From assembly GCA_023014335.1 (NCBI GenBank), contig JAECYW010000020.1, positions 868,001 to 932,000 of the forward strand: a stretch of 64,000 nucleotides of DNA, read 5' to 3'. The notes below the pieces were generated by a model, which was not told the DNA's origin, did not search any database, and saw nothing but the letters and a program-made list of their open reading frames with translations. The translations under genes were made by a program, and so were the position numbers. This document shows positions 54,467 through 64,000 of this stretch, one piece after another. The stretch comes from Galerina marginata (Eukaryota; Basidiomycota; Agaricomycetes; Agaricales; Galerinaceae). Every line of letters begins with the position of its first letter. Within the stretch, counting starts at the first letter, position 1.

Positions 54467-55042
54467 TCATACAAAAGCACTTAGAAATTGTTCAACAGAA
54501 CGGCGGGAGGGTTCAGGTGGCCCTACAATTATGGCTACTGAGGAACAAAAAACGGGTGAAAGATTTAGGTGTTGAGATAATCGATATCCAGCAAGTGCCC
54601 ATACTATATCAATATCGGGGTCTTGTGCCGAGAAAAGTCTTGAAGCCGCACAAAAAGGGTGGAGAAACGAAGATGAAAAGATGTAGGATGTGTAGACAAA
54701 AAATTCAATCGTAGCCATGCCTTCTATGTCCTGACGCGACGGCATGGCAGCGAGCTGTTGAGTCAAACTGGCATGCGTCCCATCGCCTCCTCCCTCATCT
54801 ATTGTGCCTCGGGTTCTGCCTCCTTCCGGGATATTAATGTAGTAGTCGACGGCAATTATGGCCTGGTAGACGTTGCGATTGGTTGATGAGGTTCTCAAGA
54901 AGTGGTTTTGGCTCAGTCCAACAGATGGAAATATTGCATGGTAGGCTCTGCCTGAATTCAGCCGATTTTTAATAAGCCATTGATGATTTGAATGAATCGC
55001 AGAGGACTTACTGCTGTCTGGAAAACTATCAGAATGCGCCAT
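54467..55042 (-). CDS. Hypothetical two-exon protein
   Basis: ATG at 55042-55040 (MAHSDSFPDS). A 60 bp intron 55011-54952 (GTAAGT...TTCAG) joins in frame to an exon ending at 54467, giving 171 residues. The unspliced frame is also open, so the intron is optional. The middle segment NVYQAIIAVDYYINIPEGG looks like ordered sequence; the remainder is mixed. The antisense frame 54334-54714 is also open and AT-rich (basic, MKRCRMCRQK end), so strand assignment is uncertain. No family recognised. Confidence 0.35.
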   Translation of the reverse strand: MAHSDSFPDSSKSSAIHSNHQWLIKNRLNSGRAYHAIFPSVGLSQNHFLRTSSTNRNVYQAIIAVDYYINIPEGGRTRGTIDEGGGDGTHASLTQQLAAMPSRQDIEGMATIEFFVYTSYIFSSSFLHPFCAASRLFSAQDPDIDIVWALAGYRLSQHLNLSPVFCSSVAIIVGPPEPSRRSVEQFLSAFV

Positions 55043-56023
55043 CACAAGTCAGAAATCTAGGTCGATCCCAAGGTGATAACTGGCAGTAGCAAGTAGATTC
55101 GAGCTCGATATTAGTCCTTAATGACAGAAATATCAGAATTTATCTTCGAGAAGATTTAGTGTTTCACTTTTGGTATGTTTAGAGGTCGCGCAAGCCTCAA
55201 GCTCCTCGGTTATGGTTTCTATAATAAAATTCAAGTTAGGTCTGAAATTATGTGTGATGCGACTTAGGAAAGCACCTTCTTATGTAACGGTGGAAGAAAA
55301 GAAACTGTTAAGTAGAGCAGTAAAGACTATAAGTATTTATAGTACCCTTGGAACGTTTGTGCGGCACAAGGAATGCGTTGGCCTTTGTACAAGTAGGTCT
55401 CGATGGCGACAAGCGAGTGTCCATTCAGGCGGAAGCGGAAGAAGAGATTACAATAACCAGGATTCAAATTGTTGCGTTAATGTGTGGTTATGGAATGGAG
55501 GAATGGACGTAAGTACAAAGGAGATCACGATCCTCTAATAGGACCCGGGAAGCTCTCCCTAGACCCTGTCCGGAGCTCGCGGATTTCAAACTTAGAAATT
55601 GGAAAGTTCCTGTCCAAATTTCGCGGAATTCAGAGCGCCGGACCTTTGTTTTCTTTCGCGGATTGGGGAGTCAGTTTTTGGCCAAAAAAAAAGTGGTAGT
55701 ACTTACTGTGGCCCCGCACTCGGAGATACTTTCGCACTGAAACGGAGACATTCGTTACAGAGGTGGCCGCTAGAACATCGATCTGGCCACCAGAGACAAG
55801 GTCTGTCGTGAGAGTCTAAGGAACCTGTGCTGTCTGCTTGGTTATCCTGATCATGAGGAAAATCCGCCTGATTTCTAGTACCGGTGGATCCAAGGTGGAT
55901 CCAAGGTGGATCATGATCTCCTGTTCAATCCCATCACGTGCATATATTCCATTTCTCTGAATGCCAAATGACTACCTCAAATTTCGTTCCTTCCCCGGAG
56001 CCATTTAACAAGATTCGTACCCT
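55043..56023. other. Intergenic, no supported gene
   Basis: Several open but motif-free pieces (for example ALAFVQVGLDGDKRVSIQAE near 55370-55430). At 55884-55912, GGTGGATCCAA is repeated three times in tandem. The right end is the promoter of the gene at 56024. Confidence 0.35.
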
Positions 56024-56930
56024 ATGACGACCAACGGCTCTACCTCCACCTCTCAGCAGCCCCAATTTGGCTACGTGATCCTCCAACATGCCCAACTCAC
56101 CACATTTACGACACTCGGAAATTATTTTAATATCAGTTATCTCCCCCAGAGTCTGCCTCGCGACGTTCAAGGTCTTCAGATTTGTTTGTGGCTTGGTCCA
56201 GGTATGTAAGGTGGTGTTAATCCTACCTACAAATCGCAGATTTATGATGACTTTCAGGAACAATGCTTACTAGTAATTTGGAAATCGTGGTCCTATTGAT
56301 CTGGCCGGGTCTTGGTATCCTCACAGCTGGAGTGTACGTCTACTCTATATCGGCCCGATAACAACTTTTTTATCGTTCTAGATGTATAGGCTGAATGCTG
56401 CCCAACCATCTCGCCTTGTAACACTCGGGAAGGACACTGGGGATTTTGTCAACTCCGACGCACCTAACCATGTTGCCCAAGAGCTGCTTACCATTAACAC
56501 CGACCCGTGTTTGCTCTTCATACGATGGAGTAACCCATGCACCCTGGTAGAAGAGGAAGCAAAGAATTTCTCCTTTGTGGCTCTCGCTTTGAAAGTGGTG
56601 GCGAGATGTATGGAGTACTTTCTGGGCCGCCGAATTCGAGGCGATGTCATAGAATCCTCTGCTCTGGCGGATTGGTTTGTGATCAGCTCCAGGGCATTTG
56701 ACGGCAGTCGCAGAGAGGACTTCCTCTTCGACCCCACCATCCTAGTCGTTGGCATCATCTCGCATCTAGGGCTAACATTGGCGAAGGTCAATGAGTTTGA
56801 CGTCAACCGAGAGCCATTCCTCCTCATTCCATTGGTATTCATTCGTGAATGGAATAAAGGGCTGATGGACAAGCTGAGTGGTTCTGAGCAAAATCAGACT
56901 GTTAGATCGTTACTCGAGTACTCGAAGTAG
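56024..56930 (+). CDS. Hypothetical three-exon protein
   Basis: Exons 56024-56201, 56258-56331 and 56382-56930 (introns of 56 and 50 bp with GTATGT and GTGTAC donors) join to 266 residues without stops. A hydrophobic segment (EIVVLLIWPGLGILTAG) around residues 66-82 may be a membrane helix. The C-terminal 180 residues look globular, with FSFVALALKVVARCMEYFLGR and DPTILVVGIISHLGLTLAKV helices. The ordered composition and clean splices suggest a real, possibly functional gene. Family not recognised. Confidence 0.55.
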
Positions 56931-58177
56931 ATGATTCACCCTTGTTGGAATATTGGGAGACCGTTCGAGCGTAGCGATTCACCGGTACCGATCGTCGCCC
57001 ACATGCCGCGATATCTTTGCCTGATGGCTCTCAGGCCCCTTTGATTTGTGGTCCGTACAGAAGTAGGATTACATATCTTTGTTTTTGTCCCTTATCCATT
57101 TGCCTACTTTGCCTCGCAGTGGACTCTTTCCGTAGGTTGAAATTCCGATGGGTTTGGTGTATTTACTGCGCGTCGAATTGATTTTTGAACTTATGACTCA
57201 GTCGACAACGGCTGTTGAGAGTCAGATCATCTCTTGTGCTCGGATACAAAATATGGCATGGAAAGAGAGCCCGGATCTCATGATGCGTTCGGCCTGTCAT
57301 TCATTCGTTATTGGGAGCTTGAGTAACAGTTAACGTTGAGTTACCGGTACCAGTCATATTTATATATCTGAATCTGGCGTCCGCGAGTGGACGTTCTTGG
57401 TACGAGACTACTGTAGTATTCCTTCAATTCGTACGTCCCGCGTCACACGGCTGTTGAATTTGTACCAAATGTCCCACCTGTCCCATGTCCCAAGACCTTT
57501 GGACGAAACCATAGAGCTCGACCAACGACTGACTAGAAAGTCTGGCAATAGTCATGCAGTAGGCAAGTCATCCTTTAGTCTGTAATCCTGCACAGACGAC
57601 CTCTGCAAGACTTTGCACGACCAATGCCTGTCTAATGTAAAATTTCCATTTTTACTGAGGGTCACCGGTAACGCGCCAGTGGGTGCCAAAGTCGGGATGA
57701 TCATGATGTTCCTGTGTCGACATCCTGTGTCGACCAAGGTGGCAGGTTGCTGAGTTTTTGAGTTTGAAGCTCTAACTAGCGACAATGAAGATGATGATTG
57801 GAATAGAACGAGCGTGAAGCGGTTAGGACCGTGACTGAGGACTCCAAACTTAGAAGCAATTGAGTTGGCCTGCGCAAGAAAGTCATAGTACTTGTCGAGA
57901 GCGGTGGCCCTAAGGCCGAAGGAAAGCGATGATAATGCAAAAATCACAATGATACGGGCAAAATGAGTTTAAAAGAGGAGAATTGATTATACAATTAATA
58001 ATACAAAGGAAGACTCTGTTTTCGGCAAGCGGAAGGACGGCGACCGAGAGAGTCGTTTATACAGAGGCCACTCTGTTGTTAAGATTGTTAAGATTTGATA
58101 TCTATCTTCGTCTACAAGAGACTCAGGTTATTCTAAAAAGAGTAACCTTGATAGACTAAAGTTTAGAAAAAAGGTTG
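56931..58177. other. Intergenic, no supported gene
   Basis: A minus-strand frame 57947-57552 begins with a hydrophobic, signal-peptide-like run but lacks an ATG. 57647-57675 shares ATTTCCATTTTTACTGAGG with the gene at 39752. Otherwise only short frames. Confidence 0.3.
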
Positions 58178-58699
58178 CTACACCGGGTGCATCAAAAACC
58201 TCATGGGCAAAGCTACCGGTCTGCAGGTGGTTGAAATATGCGTATGTAAGTGGGTTGGAAATGGTTCGAGTGTGTGTAGCAATGACAAGGGAAGTGGAAA
58301 ATATGGATTAAGGGGAGTAGGTGGTGAGGACAGGGACATAATATGAGCTTCAGAAAGAACGGAGGAAAAACATGACAGATTATCGAGGTGGTCGTTCTGG
58401 GCGGCGGTGGATGTAAGTCTCTGGGTTTGGAGGTAGAGCAGCCGAGCATGGTGGACAGCTTGCAGAGACGATAACTGGTGTGTAAGTGTGTCTAATTGGT
58501 TTTGCAGCAGCGTCAGTAGCCTTGTTTGTCGTGTTGCAGCGGCTACATGTTTTCGTATCAAGCGGAGGCGGGCGCAGGCAGCGTTAGTGGTTGGTAGACG
58601 AACATGGTTTGGGAATATTTTGTATTGGCGGAGGGATATGTGCCTGTATGGTGAGATGTCCATGGGAGGACGAGGTTTGAAAGGGGGTACCAGGGACAT
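58178..58699 (-). CDS. Hypothetical protein with coiled coil
   Basis: 173-residue single frame with an ATG at 58699-58697. The middle (RLIRKHVAAATRQTRLLTLLQNQLDTLTHQLSSL) has heptad-like leucine spacing suggestive of a coiled coil. The C-terminus is proline/leucine/histidine-rich. Antisense frames are short. No family recognised; expression unknown. Confidence 0.35.
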   Translation of the reverse strand: MSLVPPFKPRPPMDISPYRHISLRQYKIFPNHVRLPTTNAACARLRLIRKHVAAATRQTRLLTLLQNQLDTLTHQLSSLQAVHHARLLYLQTQRLTSTAAQNDHLDNLSCFSSVLSEAHIMSLSSPPTPLNPYFPLPLSLLHTLEPFPTHLHTHISTTCRPVALPMRFLMHPV

Positions 58700-59308
58700 G
58701 GTATGGTTGACGAAATTTTCGGTGGTGGTTGATGGTTCGAATTGGTGTTTGGACGAAACCTCGCTGGGCTAGACCGAGCGATACTGAGTTTGATGTACCT
58801 TTCGACAACTCTCGAGGGCTCGATGCTCAAAGGTGGCCGGAACAGCGACGACGTTGTACCAACAACCAGGAGATGGTTGTTGTTGTTGTTGTTGGCGGTG
58901 GAGAAACAACGACGACGACAAAGAAAGCTGGTTATACAGAGGATACTCTGTTGTTCACGACGCCAATGACCAGAAAACCGGCAGGGAAGACCCGAAGTTC
59001 CGGATGACGAAGCAAGGAGGACTGATGGTATTGAGGTGAAGCAAGCGTGGTGCGGTGAAGATCGCGGGAGCCTAGAGATGTTAAACCGCCAAAGGTGAGA
59101 AGCTCGCAATAGTCGTCGTGAACGGGGGGCGGAATAAATCTAGAAGAAAGCCCGGAGTGCCGCGAAGACGCCAAGAACCAATTTTGCAGGTGAATGGTAG
59201 AGAGGATGAGAGCGCAAGAGAGCGCCTTGATTCTTCGTAAGGAAATTTGCTTTTTCAGAAAGCGGGCATAACCTGTTGGAGTTCGAAGGATACGGAGGAA
59301 AGATGATA
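58700..59308. other. Low-complexity intergenic region
   Basis: Contains a TTGTTG run (58873-58895) and GACGAC repeats. Frames on both strands are open because of composition. Confidence 0.3.
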
Positions 59309-61428
59309 TTAATTCAGGATAAGAAAGAGAGAATTACAAGCGACGTATTTAGAGAAGACGACAAAATACGAACACAAACGAGTCCAATGGCGCACTTTCC
59401 ATGATCCAGATGCCCCCCGGGCAGCAGGGCTCGGGGTGTTGATTGCAGGAGCAGCAGTCTTGGACTGGGTGACAGCATTTTTGTTCGACGTCTCAGCCCT
59501 TTCAGTTTCTCGGTGACGCAGGTCTGTATTTGGAAACGGAGGACCTGAGGAAGGAGAGGTCTCGAGCCAGACGAGAGCATCAGGCTCGAGGGATGTGGAG
59601 CTTAAAATGGTGGTGGGAAGGACAGGGGAAGGTCGAAAGGTGCTCAAAGCCAGGGACGAGGAGGAAGAGGCGGCGTGCTTTTCGTTGACGGCATTTGACA
59701 TCGGCTTGAAGGACTCGGGTGATGCTTCTCATAGCGCCGTTACCCTATCAGACGATGATTTCGCGGACCTGATCATGATGTCCGAAGACTCGGACGATGA
59801 CCACGAGATGATAGGAGAGGACGAGACTTCGGATGAGGAGAGTGGAAGCGAGAGTAAAGAGTAATGGCGGGAGTGTGGATAAAGAGGGCGAGTCGATGCC
59901 GGGGCTAATAGATCCGTCAGATTCGGAAGACAGCAAGGACGACACGACAGCTACCTCACATTTCATCCCAGGCGATGAGGCCTATACCACCACCTTCGAC
60001 TCTGCTGCACCTAACACCATCCTATCTGACTCCGGTGCTCCAACGTTGTATCTCTGGCCCAATACTCTACCCATTACCTTCGACGAACTCGTCGAGATCG
60101 AATTCCAAGCCACAAACCGAATTTTCCGATGATTCGAACCGGATAGGCAAAAGGTCAGCGAAGCGCCGCAGAGCGTGAAGGAGCTGGACCGAATTGAGCA
60201 TGAGCCGGGAAAGGCGAATGCAGAGGTGGAGGGGCATACCTTGGGTTTGTCGGACCGCCGAACAAGGCAGGATGAGCCTCAGGTTGCTCGGGAGGTCGAG
60301 ATTGGACCAGGGACAGACGCGCGATTGTATTCGGCACTGTATGATTGCCCTATCAGCGACGAGCCCTGGGCGGATTGCATCACTTCGGTCGCGAAGCCTT
60401 TGGAGGCGAATTTGGACTGGAGGGGAGTGCAGGAGTGGGCGAAGAACGCATGGGAAGATGAGAGTGGAGAGAACTTGATGGAAGTGAGAGGCGGTATCCG
60501 TGAGGGGGGAGGAATGGAGACCAGAGTTGACGAATAATTCGAAGGTGCCCGCACCGACTGGCCAGGAAGGACCAACATCGAAAGGAGCGCTGACTGCGAA
60601 AGGGAAAGTTCGTCAGCTAGTCTCGAGGGGAAGATTGGGAAAGGATATGGCGAGACGTGCCCCGACGAACCTGATATAATCCCAGCCCCACCTGTCACTG
60701 AAATATCCCATACAACACGCAGCGAGCTACCTTTCGATGCCGAGATTAAGCCCGATTGCGAGTGCGAGCTAGCGCCAGGAAACCGAGAGCACGGCGCGAC
60801 TGCAAAGGACGTTGACGAGGCCCAGAAGGCAGGTCTTGAGGGGAAGGAACCCCCGGACTGCGCGATAGCGGAAGATTTCGTCGACGTGGTTATTTTGACG
60901 GCCATATTACTCGATACCAGGGCGTTGAAACCCAGAGATGGCGATTATGCGAGGTGCCCTGCAGGCTGGCAGAGCCGTGAGGATACTTTCAAGGCCACTC
61001 CCCAGGATGATCCAGGAGAGGGAGACGAGGGATCGTTAACGGAAGGTTGTGATCTTCAGAGGAAGAACGACGCCGTCGAAGAAAACAAGCGCAGCGCAGC
61101 TGGAGGCTGCAAGATCAGGACCGCACGGCGCACGGAAGCGGCAGTCTTAAACATATGCATGCCATGTCGCGATCTTCGATTCAAGCTGTCCAAAACTTCG
61201 AAAGGGATCAGCTGGACATGCGCGCCGCATTCCAAAATATTTTACTCACCTTTCACGATCCTATTCCGATGGAAATACCTCCAGGGATCATCGATCATCG
61301 TCCTACCTGGACACATTGGGTATATGGTCTTTGTGCTGATTTCGACGTTTGGGCTGAGGGCTTCGGGCCAGTTGATGCTTGAGAGGCCAGTTGATGCAGT
61401 GGCAAAGAATGAGGAAGTGGAGACATGA
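59309..61428. other. Open, acidic/low-complexity stretch of uncertain strand
   Basis: Plus-strand frames encode acidic, disordered sequence (SDDDFADLIMMSEDSDDDHEM near 59750; IDPSDSEDSKDDTT near 59915) and later hydrophilic pieces to a stop at 61428. Minus-strand frames 59701-59309 and 60905-60279 are equally open and serine/proline-rich. Codon-level evidence does not decide between them. No domain was recognised in any frame, although HFIPGDEAYTTTFDS near 59960 and LYDCPISDEPWADCI near 60340 look ordered. Confidence 0.3.
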
Positions 61429-62263
61429 GGAGAGTGCAGGTATTGCATCTTGATGACGCGGAGAGTTGCTCGTCGTTGTGATTGATCTTAACAACCTCAC
61501 AGCCACTGATAGGATATTTGACAGCCGCGATAGGAGGGGGGCATATGCCTATATATGTTCGATCCTGGTGCGTACAGAAATCGATGATTTGGAGGCAATA
61601 TCTCCGATCCTGATGCGTACAGTTTCGGCAAAATTTGGGTCGAGCTCCGATCCAAACTGAGTACAGAATGCCCGTCGATACCTAGGTCCGATCCGATGCG
61701 TACGGAAAGTGGGAGTCTACTATAAGATTTTTTTTTTTTGCACTGCATCCATCCATCCAGCAACATCTCCTCTTAGCATTGCCCTTAGCTTCCTGAATCC
61801 ACATCGCTCCATCCCACAATGCAACATCTAGTCCTTTGTCGGTGCCACGTCTTCAACCATCCCTCCCTTGTTGCGATTGCTCGGGACCGGCGCGCTTTAT
61901 TTGATCAAAACCAATATCGCTCGCTATGTCGGTGGTTCTTCAAACCCCAATGGGCGTATTTATCCCATTCAATGCCTCCTTCGCTGAAAACCACTGCGCG
62001 CACCCTTACTTTCAATTGAAAAAAATCCCCAACCCTTGACTTCAAGTGCGATTCATCTCTTGGTCATGGATAGCGATCTAGTGCAGCTGAAACCATGATT
62101 TAGCACAGACATATGCGGATACAAGAAAAACCCTTGGATTGGTGGCGGCCGTATTCGCGGTGCAGTTGTACTTAATGTTTGTTTCGTTCAGCTCATAAAA
62201 GTATCTTCCACCTCATCTCTGACCCTCTACAAGCACTGTACCAGGTTTAAAATAACGCAACAA
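61429..62263. other. Upstream region of the Ulp1-like gene
   Basis: Repeated GATCCTGGTGCGTACAG / GATCCTGATGCGTACAG / GATCCGATGCGTACGG units at 61561-61706 are imperfect short repeats. A T-run lies at 61729-61739. No gene. Confidence 0.35.
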
Positions 62264-64000
62264 ATGTCTTTTGTTGACGCAAGCAAGGGCTTTGGACGTG
62301 GTAAGACCTTTACAGGTATTCCTACAAGTTTCTCATCTTGCCTTTCAGAATTGGCCTATCATCGACCTCGTCTTCGAGCGAGCTCTTTGCAATCTCTCTC
62401 TCGCTCCTATCTTCATGTTCTACCAGGCTTGGTTATATTCCTGGCCGCTTTCCTTGTTTCCCCTTTCCTGGGATCGCAGCTATTGACCTCGTCGAAGCCA
62501 AATGTCTCCCCGTCGCAAATAGGGTTGGGACTTGTTTTCTTTCATGTTTTCACTATTTTGCCCCTAGCTTTATGTCTCCGTAAGAGTTTTAAATCCTTTT
62601 ATGAGTAATCTGCCTAATTCCCTGCTTTCTTTCAGTCACTTATACTCGACTTGGTACTTTAGTACTTGTGTCTTTAGTCCCAAGTGTTCGCCGTCGACAT
62701 CGAAGCCACATTTCACACATGCGGAAGGACCGATTCCTACGGCTTCTGAAAGATTTAGCCCAAGTTCCTTCTTTCTGCCGCCAAGGCCATGAACCACCTA
62801 CGAGTTACTGCCTTTCCGAATTGCAGCCCATTACTTGTTCTGAATTTCGCCAGTTATATGGAGGCGGGACTTCCAAAGGACGCGTTCCGAAGGGTACAGC
62901 ATTCTGTGAAGTCGACGAGCATGATACAGACGACGAGTTGGACTCTCAACAATTCGTTCCTGAAGAGTGGATTGGATGTGGACGTCAATGGAACCACTCC
63001 ACCCCCGGCCATGTCAAGAAGGCTCGAAATGAAGCTCGCCTTGTCCCTCCGGATGTTGCAACATTCATGGTTCCCCCTCCGTCAACATCGATTTCCGATC
63101 TTCTTGCTGGAACCAATCCAAATATGCCATTTACCCAATCCAAAGCCCCCGTCTATAGTCCTGCAGCTCCGTCGTTTGCGAGCCTCAATATACACGATGA
63201 AGGAGAGATGGCCACATTTCAGCGTACTTTATTTGGGTGGATACCACATCATGCGAAGCTTCGCGATACTTTCAACGATGCGTGGCTTTCTGGCGCGCAG
63301 TCAGTTTCCATCCTGGATATTACCTCTTATAATCTCCCACTGTGGTCAGAACGTCTTGTCGGCGACCTCCGCAGTTACGTTACCCTTTTTAATCTTTGGA
63401 CAAGGTCGTCAAATTGGCTTTCGGATCTTCACCAACAATCAAAGGATAGCCAGAAGTTGATTGACGAGTGCCGAACGACTATGGATCATATCCCTTATGC
63501 TGGGATGGTCCCAGGTTTCAGCAAGGCTGTCAACCTCTCTCTTTCAGACCTTTCACTCTTCTTAACTGATGAGTGGTTGAACGACGAAATGATCAATGCG
63601 GGTGCAGAGTATATCCTACACCAACTTGGCCCTCGGAATCGCCGACGGATTGCCAATTGCCTGCTCGTTTCTTCATTGGAACGAGCGCGTGCACGATCAG
63701 CCGTGTATCGTCGCCGCCCTTCAACACTCAACCGACTTCTTGAAAACAACGCAATCGACAAACTTTACGTTCCTTTGCATGTTTCGAACAATCATTGGAC
63801 GTTGCTGGAGGTCGACATTCAAGAGAGGACATTTGCTTATACTGATTCATTGACCTCTCATGCGACTCCCCCTCAATCTACCCTCAATGTTCTGGAATGG
63901 TGGATAAATCAAGTCTTGCCATCTTCTTCACGTCAGCCGAAGTCCTTTCGATTAATTGAGGCGTCCTTTGCTATGGCACACCAGCAAGATTCATTTTCCT
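62264..64000 (+). CDS. Ulp1-type (C48) cysteine peptidase with predicted membrane segments, 3' end outside window
   Basis: Exons 62264-62300, 62349-62579 and 62636 to the edge join in frame (introns of 48 and 56 bp), and the last exon is open for 1,365 bp. Exon 2 and the start of exon 3 encode hydrophobic segments (LPGLVIFLAAFLVSPFLG; LVFFHVFTILPLALCL, continuing into LVLVSLVPS) followed by RRRHR. The peptidase domain starts near 63500: LSDLSLFLTDEWLNDEMIN, then catalytic His in NNHW (63793-63795), catalytic Asp in YTDS (63844-63846), and oxyanion Gln in HQQDSFS (63982-63984 or 63985-63987). The nucleophilic Cys should follow within a few bases of the window end. C48 enzymes cleave SUMO or related tags. 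Related domains are often carried by Agaricomycete DNA transposons. The membrane part is inferred from splice phase. Confidence 0.7.

Noticed and set aside
57552..57947. Signal-peptide-like minus-strand ORF
   Set aside because: No ATG at the hydrophobic start; composition after residue 60 is random-looking.
58865..58925. TTGTTG and GACGAC runs as possible coding trinucleotide repeats
   Set aside because: Neighbouring frames show no ordered protein; treated as microsatellites.
1..64000. tRNA genes and CRISPR-like arrays
   Set aside because: No convincing cloverleaf with matching arms and no regularly spaced direct repeats were seen by eye; a covariance-model search would be needed to exclude a tRNA.

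Overview
The window is nuclear DNA of a mushroom-forming basidiomycete (Agaricomycetes). Genes are broken by many 46-63 bp GT-AG introns and lie on both strands without operons. The recognisable families are typical of that class: F-box proteins with degenerate leucine-rich or WD-like tails, MYND zinc fingers, DUF6699-like proteins, FunK1-like kinases, a Tet-like 2OG-Fe(II) oxygenase, Plavaka transposases and an Ulp1-type peptidase. It is an accessory, repeat-rich region. I saw no convincing tRNA, rRNA or CRISPR array.

Layout, left to right. 0-4 kb: a Tet-like oxygenase gene (+) and an unassigned spliced gene (-). 3.9-5.7 kb: a decayed Plavaka transposase, then a dispersed AT/GC-rich repeat. 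6.7-8.4 kb: two tandem MYND genes. 8.7-10.7 kb: a second, nearly intact Plavaka transposase gene (-). 10.7-15.6 kb: a host gene that appears split by a 3.1 kb retroelement with split direct repeats (Ngaro/DIRS-like). The gag-like ORF of that retroelement is itself interrupted by a 799 bp terminal-inverted-repeat element with a 7 bp target duplication. 16-18.4 kb: a patchwork of a Plavaka relic, an RPB1 fragment, an unassigned fragment and an inverted copy of an F-box exon.

19-24.4 kb and 47.9-53 kb: a direct duplication of a two-gene cassette, DUF6699-like gene followed by F-box gene. About 1.16 kb upstream of the DUF6699-like genes is almost identical between copies, while the proteins differ at roughly 40 positions. 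Between the copies are: a three-copy unassigned gene family (27.2, 28.4 and 46 kb); an intact five-exon F-box gene (29.8-31.7 kb), the source-like relative of the inverted exon copy; an ankyrin pseudogene joined to a central RPB1 fragment that retains introns (33.4-37 kb); kinase-like and WD40 pseudogenes; a head-to-head palindrome; and a Tc1/mariner-type MITE.

54-64 kb: small hypothetical genes, an open but unassigned low-complexity stretch, and at the right edge a long gene. Its predicted exons join two hydrophobic segments to a C48 (Ulp1-type) peptidase domain. The sequence ends just before the expected catalytic cysteine.

The genes do not form an obvious pathway. The common theme is turnover of accessory genes by transposition, segmental duplication, probable gene conversion and decay. 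F-box proteins and the Ulp1-like peptidase fit ubiquitin or SUMO biology. Exon boundaries come from reading frame and splice consensus alone. Percentages and differences were counted by eye.
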